NCBI GenBank assembly: GCA_905250125.1
Contig: CAJNOL010000926.1
Location: forward strand, 1 to 64,000
Direction: 5' to 3'
DNA length: 64,000 nucleotides
Source: Rotaria sordida
Taxonomy: Eukaryota > Rotifera > Eurotatoria > Philodinida > Philodinidae
Both the position numbers and the translations under genes were made by a program. Within the stretch, counting starts at the first letter, position 1, and each line of letters opens with the position of its first letter. The notes beneath the pieces are model-generated. The model ran no database searches. It had not been told where the DNA came from and worked only from the letters and a program-made list of their open reading frames with translations. This document shows positions 55,602 through 64,000 of this stretch, one piece after another.

Positions 55602-57049
55602 TATCTATACATACAAAAATGTTTCTTTCATTCCAACAACGAAAGATATTCATATGCTACTAACATACGTATGTGAGTCTATGCAAATTCTAACTAATAA
55701 CCTTCTCTTTCTTTCTTCTCTTTTTATTTGAAGAAAAAAAAATTAGAGGAAATTGCAAAATGATTGTAACATAATTATAGGCCTCTTTTGCGAAGAACAT
55801 ACTTTTTTTTTCTTCTTATAAAGTGTACTTAACCTTTAGTCTCAACATTTTATTGCAATATTCACTGTTTTCTACCTTTTTCCATTCTGTTTGAAAATTT
55901 ATTATGAATATTTTACTTGAAAACCTCAAGATTTGAAATATTTTCTAAGTTTTCATCATGTGTTAGTCATATTCGATCAAGAGATGATTCTTTCATGATC
56001 CCTACCTATTTAAAACTAAGAAAGTGGATATTGTTTCTCGAAATAACATCATTAGAATCGAAATCCTACTATAAGAAGCGAAAAAGAAAAGAATTTGACT
56101 TGATAAGACTAGTGAACTCTTTTATTCTGTAAGAAATTTTTTAGAAAACTTTGAATTAGAAGTGCATTTTTAATCCATTAACCAAATGACTTCACTAGGG
56201 TACTATAGAGAGAAACAAAAGAGAAGTTTCGTACTTTCCTGTTGTTAGTGGAGATATATTCTTCTGGATAGCTGAGCAAAATTCATCTCTGGTGCTTTTG
56301 CTGAGAAATCAACAAAATATTTTCTTTATTTCTGTTTTCACTTAGTTGTTGCCATCTGTCAATGTCGTGTGTATTCTATTAACTTCTTCTAGAAGGCATG
56401 CTTCGTATTAAGTTTTACATGTTTCAAGTACAGTTTGATGTGCTCTTCCCAACCATGCTGGTAAATTTGGTTAACGGATTGAAATTGCACTTCTAATTCA
56501 AAGTTTTCTAAAAAATTTCTTACAGAATAAAAGAGTTCACTAGTCTTATCAAGTCAAATTCTTTTCTTTTTCGCTTCTTATAGTAGGATTTCGATTCTAA
56601 TGATGTTATTTCGAGAAACAATATCCACTTTCTTAGTTTTAAATAGGTAGGGATCATGAAAGAATCATCTCTTGATCGAATATGACTAACACATGATGAA
56701 AACTTAGAAAATATTTCAAATCTTGAGGTTTTCAAGTAAAATATTCATAATAAATTTTCAAACAGAATGGAAAAAGGTAGAAAACAGTGAATATTGCAAT
56801 AAAATGTTGAGACTAAAGGTTAAGTACACTTTATAAGAAGAAAAAAAAAGTATGTTCTTCGCAAAAGAGGCCTATAATTATGTTACAATCATTTTGCAAT
56901 TTCCTCTAATTTTTTTTCTTCAAATAAAAAGAGAAGAAAGAAAGAGAAGGTTATTAGTTAGAATTTGTATAGTCTCACATACGTATGCTAGTAGCATATG
57001 AATATCTTTCGTTGTTGGAATGAAAGAAACATTTTTGTATTTATAGATT
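55602..57049. repeat. Near-perfect 1.45-kb palindrome (586-bp arms, 276-bp spacer)
   Basis: The left arm 55602-56187 and right arm 56464-57049 are almost identical inverted copies with only a few mismatches seen by eye. Both arms carry the same 71-codon frame, in opposite orientations, which codes for no recognised protein. The spacer 56188-56463 is unique. No clear target duplication at the outer ends. High identity points to recent formation or ongoing arm-to-arm gene conversion. Confidence 0.9.
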
Positions 57050-57567
57050 AAGGGAGCTTCTCATTATTTTATACCCTGTATTTGCTACAGAAGTATATAA
57101 ATTTATGCAGCTAGCTTCATATAAATTAGATGACAGATAGCAATGTTTTTTCTATTTTCTAACATCGGTAGTGGTACGCAAAATATATGATGTCTCAAAA
57201 TAAGGTTCTGAAACAGTGAAAAAAGAAATACTCCGTATAAGAGTCGGATCCTGTCTCTGAAGCAGGTCTCGGGCAATTCGAAGCCTATCTGCAAAGAGAT
57301 TCCAGCTCATGCATGCCGAGACTATCAATGAACAGTTTCAACTAACAGATATGTTCCACGTTGAGTGCTACAAGAGTAAATCGAAACCAGAGTGTGAGTG
57401 AGCTATCGGTGTGGCTGCGAGAAGTAGTCGCACGACCAACCACACCCGCCCTAAATGAAGCCAAATGTAGATCTTGATAATTGTTCAAAACTATAAAACG
57501 ATAAACATCAAATATAGACAATTACAAACAAACGTTCGAACAGAACAACAAAATATTTACATCATTA
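57050..57567. other. Intergenic with hairpin 13
   Basis: No gene seen. Hairpin 13 lies at 57391-57451. Confidence 0.4.
57391..57451. repeat. Telomere-like GT/CA hairpin 13 (short)
   Basis: Arm gagtgtgagtgagctatcgg then tgtggctgcga, loop gaagtag, arm tcgcacgaccaaccacaccc then gccc. Same polarity as the others. Confidence 0.5.
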
Positions 57568-58182
57568 TTAACCCTTTCGCTCCCGGCAACACATATATGT
57601 GTGCAAACACCTTTATTGAAGAAAGGCACCAATAGTATATTTTTTTAACCGTTTAGAAAAGCTTTTTATCGTTTGTTAGATAGTGTCATAAGAGCATATT
57701 TCTTCTTTCTTCTGTCTCTGCTCGATATTTTTACCCATGTACATTCCATCTATATTGTCTATCATCCTGGTGTGTTGTAGTGCAATCATTTTCGTTCTTT
57801 TCTTTGTAATTATTATGGATTATTCTCTCTAATACTGTCTATTGAGTTTCTATCTTTCTGTAAAATTCTAGTTAGTTCTGCTTCTTCTATAAAACCCAAT
57901 AAATTCTTTCTGTTTCTAAACCGTAGTATATATATAACGGTCTTGACAGGAATGTATGGTTTGCTCATTCATAATCTTCGATGCGGTACACGATATACGT
58001 GTCTTGACTGCAATATGTCTCTATGTACTGTTGATTGCTTCAAAGGTTATCATAAAAAGGAGAATTATTAATGTTTTCCTAACATAGAAATGTAACCTCT
58101 TTGTAGAAAAATAAAAATTATATTTAAACATTACTTTTAAAAACTTTAATTTTCGGAAAAAAGCCGGGAGCCAAAGGGTTAA
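57568..58182. mobile_element. piggyBac-like non-autonomous element
   Basis: The ends are ttaaccctttcgctcccggc (57568) and the inverted gccgggagccaaagggttaa (58182). TTAA target sites with CCCTTT termini are the signature of piggyBac-family insertions. The 615-bp body has no transposase. Internal 57590-57660 and 58140-58170 are AT-rich. Confidence 0.75.
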
Positions 58183-58493
58183 GAGCAGCACCTCTCTCAG
58201 AAAACTCAATTTTTTGAAAAAAATATTGAAATTGAGTTTTGATCATATAGATATGCACCAGAGTTTATTCTTACGGAATATATATAGCTTTTCGCAAAGG
58301 TACCTGATTTTCATAGATTTATCAGAGATAACTTCGACCCTACTATCATGTTTTCTTAGAGCATCTTGCGGTCTATTTCTCAAAATATAGTTTTTAGTCA
58401 GAAAAATTGAAATACTCCCCACATGATTTAAATTTTGAAACTATGTTATATTGATAAGAAAAAACTCGAAGAATTTCCTTATTTCATATTGAA

Positions 58494-59068
58494 TATACAA
58501 GGTGACTCAAAAGTCAAGCACTCGAGGAAAAAATCGAATCTCTCTGTTACGGTTCGACCAAAGGAGCTCAATTTTTTTACCAAGGATGAGACATGTTCAC
58601 ACTCCAATTTCATAAGGATAAGGTTAGTGAGAATCTTCATTAAGTCACACTATTGATCTCAATAAGAAAATTTTGTTTATTCACAGATAGAAAAACACCA
58701 GTGTACAGAATGTAATAGAAGTCACTTTATCGAAACCAAAACCCAATATCTCTATGACGAATCTACTAAACGCGTTGATTTTTTTATCAAGTATAGAGGC
58801 ATGCTTATACTCCAAATCCATACGAGCAAGACTAATGACAACTTTTGTTAAGTATATTGTTTTTCTTTTCCTATGTGTGAAAAAGTGAAATTTTCTTATT
58901 GAGATCATTAGTGACACTTAAAAAGGGCTCTGAGTAACCTTGTCGGTATGGATTTGGAGTGTGAACATGTCTCTATCCTTGATAAAAAATTGAGTCCCTT
59001 TGGTCAAACTCTAACAGAGATATTCGATTATTTTCCTCGAATGCATGACTTTTGAGCCACCTTGTATA
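58494..59068. mobile_element. Complete inverted-repeat element with TA target (mariner-like MITE)
   Basis: The termini atatacaaggtgactcaaaa (from 58493) and gacttttgagccaccttgta then tat (to 59068) are inverted, with TA at both borders. The inverted similarity continues inward at least 150 bp (ggttcgaccaaaggagctca, atgttcacactccaatttca, and their complements). No coding capacity. A second, broken copy lies at 12446-13300. Confidence 0.82.
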
Positions 59069-60054
59069 TATAGCTAATATAATAAGACTTGAATAATAAA
59101 ATATTCAACGAAACAAATTTCAAAATATTATATTTAACATAAAACTTCAATCAATATTTATCATAAAAAGGATTTCTTCATTATTTTTTATTTATCCATT
59201 TTTTACAAATAAATTTCTGTTAAATGATTGAAATTGAAAAGAGAGAAAGAGTATATCGTTTGTCTAGTTTTTAAATAGCTGATGTGTTATTAAAAACGAT
59301 TAAGAGTCTGTTTGCTGGATGAATTCGATTCTCCGATAATGTTCATTTAATGATAATATAACTCGATTTGTTATTCAATGACGATTTTGACTATCTCGTT
59401 TAATTATTAAACATATATAAACAAGATTGTTTAGAATAAATATTAAGAAAAACTTAACAAAAAGACTTTCATTTAATAAAATTTTAAAAAACTAAGCTTT
59501 TTTTTCTTATTAAAAAAACAAACTAAAAACTCTATGATATTTTAATTGATATTAATTATCATGAATAAGGTGAATAAGAAATTTGATTAGAGAATATCTA
59601 AATATATTCAATGATTATAAATTTAATAGAAATATTTTATTATCCAAATTAAATAAAAACTTGATTTTATTGTTAAAGTTGAAACAAATAAATTTCTATT
59701 CCGAATCTGAATCATATTTTTAGAAAATAAGAAATTAATATTCAATTTAGGTTTTTTTTTTGTTTTTATTTAGAGAATTTTTTCTAATAGATCAGCTACA
59801 TAAATAATTTTTCGAAATATAATTCAAAAGAAAAGATGAAAATACACATTTATATTTAATGTTTCGCATCGAGTTTGTTTTTTAATGAAAAAAAAGAAAT
59901 AAGTTCAATGATAATCAATGTAAATATTTGACAAGTTTTATCTTGTTCGCGTTTGAATGTCAAATAATAATAATCGAACTGATAATATAATATTTGATTT
60001 TGTTTTGAAAATAATTAAAAGTCATGGAAGAATAAAATTTGTAAGTGATTGATT
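59069..60054. other. Very AT-rich intergenic
   Basis: Extremely AT-rich with homopolymer runs. No gene or repeat recognised. Confidence 0.5.
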
Positions 60055-60294
60055 TCATGGTGGTAAAATAGATGAATGTTCATGTGTTTGTCGATTAAGA
60101 GCAGCTATTCGAGAAGAACAAAGACGTTTACGTATTCGATTTCGACAAATTTGTTTTAATTTAAGTGGTGTTAAAAGTATTGTTGTTATTCTATCAATTT
60201 CATCTGTTGCTTTATCAAAATGTCTTTCTAAATCTTCAGTAAATAATTCAACAAGTTCATGATTTGTTAATGTTAATTGTTCATTTTCATACAC
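60055..60294 (-). CDS. SOCS-box-like C-terminal exon (partial)
   Basis: The minus strand encodes about 79 residues with LTPLKLKQICRNRIRKRL, which fits the C-terminal half of a SOCS box (xxLxxLCRxxIRxxL), the elongin-BC binding element of cullin-5 ligase adaptors. A short tail ends PP then TGA. The open frame begins with GTG, has no internal ATG and is closed upstream by a TAA, so the true 5' border is not clear. It may be the last exon of an ankyrin/SOCS-type protein or a relic. The domain call rests on one motif. Confidence 0.4.
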   Translation of the reverse strand: MYENEQLTLTNHELVELFTEDLERHFDKATDEIDRITTILLTPLKLKQICRNRIRKRLCSSRIAALNRQTHEHSSILPP

Positions 60295-60949
60295 AACATG
60301 AATTAATTTTTATTCGTCTAAAATTAAAGGACAAAAGAGAAAAACGAATTTTACAATTTTTATTTGCTTACGATGATACTGATTAGAAGCATAAAGATTT
60401 GATTGAAAATAGTATAGTTAATAGTTTTTCATATTAGGATCAATCGTCAGTTGTTCATTTGATTTATAGTTTTGATAAATCCATCTGTTTAATATTGATT
60501 AAATATATAGTAATTCGCTCTAATTGGAGTGATTTATGTATTTTAAATAAAGATCTTATCTCTAAGAAGGTTCAGTTTGAATGATTATGAAAATAATTTT
60601 TTTCTACACAGAGTTTCATATGAAATGGTTATAGTACTGTAAATTAGGGGTGATAAGTTATTGCTATTAATAACAATAAATTCCCATCTGTCGTATAAAT
60701 ACATAAATTCTTATAGATTCATCTATGCTCTCTAAATCTTTAAGATAAGTCAAATATTAAAATCAGTTGAAATCATTGATTTTATTGTATCCAGTAAAGA
60801 AAATTGCTGTCTTATTCAATGTCTGTTTATGTTCTAAGCTATATTTAATCATATTCCTAATCTGTAAGTAAATGGCAATATATGAAAATAAAAAAACTAA
60901 CAAGATACAAGAACAGTTTTTTTTCCTATTGTCTTTGTCAATCAGTTCT
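60295..60949. other. Intergenic, no gene seen
   Basis: AT-rich gap between the SOCS-box-like exon and the membrane-protein exon. No linking exon found. Confidence 0.4.
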
Positions 60950-61143
60950 TCAAGCACGTCTTTTTTTACATGCATTTTTTGAGAGAATATCAACAATAAA
61001 AAGTCCAACAAGTAACAAAAGTAAAATAACACATAAAAAAGCTGTTTCTCGACCTAATATTTGCTTGAAAATAAATGCACCAACGACACAAACTATTAAA
61101 CCTAAGAACAATCCATCCATCCATTGAAAGCCACGATCTCTCA
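60950..61143 (-). CDS. Terminal exon of a two-pass membrane protein (partial)
   Basis: A strong acceptor (TTTTTTTTTCTTGTAG on minus, ending at 61144) is followed by an open frame reading RDRGFQWMDGLFLGLIVCVV, then two hydrophobic segments (GLFLGLIVCVVGAFIF and AFLCVILLLLLVGLFIV) and a basic CKKRRA tail, TGA at 60950. The exon length leaves a two-base split codon. The C-terminal basic cluster suggests a cytosolic end, possibly ER retention-like. The upstream exons were not identified and the family is not recognised. Confidence 0.45.
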
Positions 61144-64000
61144 CTACAAGAAAAAAAAACAAATTTCATTCTGAAAAGACCTACAATGTAATAAAATGGC
61201 CTCATATTTACAATTTATAGGAATATAATGAGAAAACAGAAAGTTGGATAAGTTCGTAGGCAATGTGCTATGAAGAATATTAATTTTGATTTATGAAATT
61301 AAAATCGAAAGATTAAAATAACTTTTTTATTTTTTCCAGAGAGTAGCATAAGTATTTATTAGAATCAATAAATGAATGATAAATTTGACGAAAATAATCC
61401 AGCAAGTTGACATTGTTCTAATCCATTTTATGATGTTCCTGTTGAGTATTACCAAACCATTGAAAAACAGATTTGAGTTGGAATTTCCCTAGCAGATAGA
61501 AGAATATAGATTATAAACAGCCATATATATATCAATTGATTTTTGTTTACTGTGATTCGAATTGTTTATGGAATAAATATTTTTCGAAAATAAAAACTTA
61601 TCTTCGATAGTCCGCATAGTAAATTTGATTAGCATAATTTTAGTTATTGCTAACTATTCAATTATGAACGATTTATAAACAAATAGATCGTTTGATCTGT
61701 CTGTTTGGCTTTGGCGATCTTACAATGTTAATTAGAAAGTTCTTTGAATCTTTACTCTGCAGAAATAAAAACCATTTGTGGAAAGATTTGCGTCTTATAT
61801 CTTAAAAGATCTAAGAGAATGTATTACAGCAGTGGATTCGAAACTTTTATCGTAGAAATTTTTCTCATCATAAGATTTCTGAAATATTATTCGATTTAAT
61901 TTAAAAATTTAACTTGAGTCAATGGGAAAATAAGTCCAATAATATCTACTATATCGTTCTCAATTAATCTTTCAAATGAAAATCGAGACTTTGTAGAAAG
62001 ACTTCAGATATAAGATAATTATACTATACATTCTACTAATTAATCAGAATGTCCCCTGAATATTTTGTTTTTTAATTCTAAATCTTTAGTATGAGATGAA
62101 TTAGAATTAGTGAATGAAACTCAATATCAAAAGAATTTGTTCATATTCAGACTTAGACAATGAGTCAACAGTTATTACTCTGTTAATTGTTCATAAAAAA
62201 CTCGGAAAACAATAACGTCAAGAAATTTTATTTTTTGATAAAAATTCTCTTGATATTGTTCGATTTTCGAATACAGAAATATTTCAAGTCAGTTTATTGA
62301 TTATATGTTTGGAATTGACTAATATAAATCAATCTAAATAGAAAGATTTTTCTTAACTAATCTTAGCCAGAGTGAAAAGAGTTAGAAGATATATGATACT
62401 TGTTATAAATTGAACTTTCTTTTATATTTTCATCGTTTAGGTTTTAAGAATGAATATTCTTTTGATAAACAATTTATAAGTTTATCGAGCAAAAGTTTTA
62501 TTATCATTCTAGCTAACAGCAAAGTTTCTTAAGGTGCATTTTAAGGTCGAAAAGAAGTCCATTGCTTTTGAATCATTCGTTCCATTGTAGTGTTTTCTCT
62601 GGTCAATTACGTAACGAACAATTTTACAATAATTATTTAACAAGAAAAAACTAATGAAAGACGACATATATCCTAACTTATTGGAGAGAATCTGAAAGGA
62701 CATTAGAATAATCGAAAGAATTCTCTATAAGTATTGATGGGTCCGAAAAACCCAAAGGCATTGTTTGGGCGAGCGTGTTAGGAATGACAAGACCTCTGAA
62801 ATCAGTTTTTTGGCTTTCATTCACAGATTTTACTAAAAGATTTTACTTGATATAGTCTTGTGGTTTCTTTTTTTTTTAAACAAAACAGAATTTGAGCTGA
62901 GCTGAGTGTCCAATAACGATTGAAGAAATATGTTGTGACAAATTCAAACTTCCTGAGATTCATTGTTTAAGGAAAAACAGTACACATGGATGCTAAATTG
63001 AGAACGGACTATAACTATAGCATATCACTTTTCCTTTTGGCGATATCGAAATTATTGAGCCCCATCCGTACCCTCCTTATAAGCTTTTCGGACAACCAGG
63101 AAAAAAATACATCGACAATATTTTTATTTTTGCGCTCTCTAGATACTAAGACACTCTCACTTTCACTCTCAAGAATTCTTCAAAGTTCCACTATATGCTT
63201 TAGATTTGAATATTTTAAAACTGCTGAAAATTACTTTTTAATTTCGAAGCATCTGCTACAATTTAATAATATCAACGTATCAGAAGTGAGACTACAATAT
63301 TCTATCATTTGAAATTCTATGCGTGATTTCTTTTCATGAGTCGCCGCTAAAAAAATGCTCTCAAACAGAATGTAAGCTGCCTTTTTTTTGAAAATCCTCT
63401 TCAATAGCATTACCAAATAGCTCGTTTCTTTTCATCTATTGAATTCATACAAAAAATTACCGCACATAAAGCAAACCATCCAATCACTGATGAACTTGAC
63501 CTACTCACTAATTAGTCTTGTTTTCTCATTCATTGAAATGAAACAAAGCTCAGCTCTCTAGAGCATACTTTGTCTTTTCCAAGTGTTCACCAATGACTCT
63601 TTTTGTTAAGATTTGAAATCTAGAGAATCTTCAAGCATACTGTATGTAGTAGAAGAGAAATCTGTAGTAGTGTATGTATCAAGTTTCCGTAGTAGAGTAG
63701 CAATAGTAGCAGTCATTCGATGAAAATATCATCAATGATTATATAACTTTATCGAAGAAACAATATTGCATGTTTTCATGGACAACACAAAATATCGATT
63801 TCATTTTTTTTCTAATTAATAGTAGTTCATAAGAAAAAGAAAATATGCTAAGAAGAAATGATTTTTTTCCGAATTCAAGAGGTAAGAGAATAGGTTTTCT
63901 TTTGATACATATACCCTGGCTATCTTGCTCTCTGTCTTCCCTCATTGATCATTTCTCTTCGTTCAGCAAAAAATTTCATTGGAGATAAATTTGTAAAGAA
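61144..64000. other. AT-rich, no supported gene
   Basis: A plus-strand ATG frame at 62986-63312 (108 codons) has no recognisable domain and Ser/Leu-rich low complexity, so I do not call it. A GTA-rich microsatellite-like stretch lies at 63640-63715. Otherwise AT-rich spacer to the window end. Confidence 0.4.

Noticed and set aside
55917..56735. Identical 71-residue frames on opposite strands
   Set aside because: They are mirror copies in the palindrome arms; composition is ordinary AT-rich DNA and no domain or start context supports a gene.
62986..63312. 108-codon frame starting with ATG
   Set aside because: Low-complexity Ser/Leu content, no domain; likely chance.
1..64000. tRNA, rRNA, CRISPR array or prokaryotic operon
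   Set aside because: I looked for tRNA B-box-like GGTTCGAATCC, rRNA-like conserved blocks and regularly spaced direct repeats and saw none; the window is eukaryotic.

Overview
The window looks like nuclear DNA from a bdelloid rotifer (Adineta or, given the low gene density, a Rotaria-like genus). This is inferred from several things. The DNA is AT-rich and eukaryotic, with 54-bp GTAAGT..AG introns and TATA/AATAAA signals. Several secreted proteins of bacterial or phage type have been given a signal peptide and, in one case, an intron. There is a broken copy of a glutathionylspermidine/trypanothione-synthase amidase domain, a foreign gene reported from bdelloids. G-rich repeats close to TGTGGG, which I recall as the bdelloid telomere unit, are scattered throughout.

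Layout. 1-6 kb: one huge FG-GAP/VCBS beta-propeller exon with 28 repeats. 6-16 kb: a secreted phage-tail-collar protein, a broken CHAP amidase, a composite inverted-repeat element around an assembly gap, and a secreted SMP-30/gluconolactonase-like protein. 16-25 kb: almost gene-free AT-rich DNA with a fold-back repeat. 25-31 kb: a secreted DUF6970-like protein, a terminal exon of unknown type and a G-protein gamma subunit. 31-39 kb: a decayed member of a large rotifer ART/TPR-associated family, a class A GPCR, palindromic repeat clusters, a TMEM272-like membrane gene and a secreted cupin. 40-46.4 kb: a three-exon family-92 glycosyltransferase with long, repeat-filled introns. 46-64 kb: mainly repeats (LTR-like sequence, DDE transposase remnant, Tc1/mariner-like, piggyBac-like and fold-back elements, a near-perfect 1.45-kb palindrome), plus a SOCS-box-like exon and a membrane-protein exon.

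The most unusual signal is a dispersed family of at least 13 telomere-like hairpins. Each reads G-rich (GGGTGTGGGTGTGAG-like), then a short non-telomeric loop, then C-rich (CACACCCACACCC-like). That is the orientation expected from two chromosome ends joined head to head. Several sit exactly where other sequences are cut: at the 5' edge of the broken amidase, at the edge of an inverted-repeat element, at the edge of a transposase C-terminus, inside a repeat whose other copy at 22 kb lacks the hairpin, and at the centre of a 447-bp palindrome. They may record healed double-strand breaks or be an undescribed hairpin element.

The genes do not form a pathway. They are a mix of ordinary animal signalling and glycosylation genes and probably acquired secreted enzymes. 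All statements rest on reading the sequence; no database search was run.
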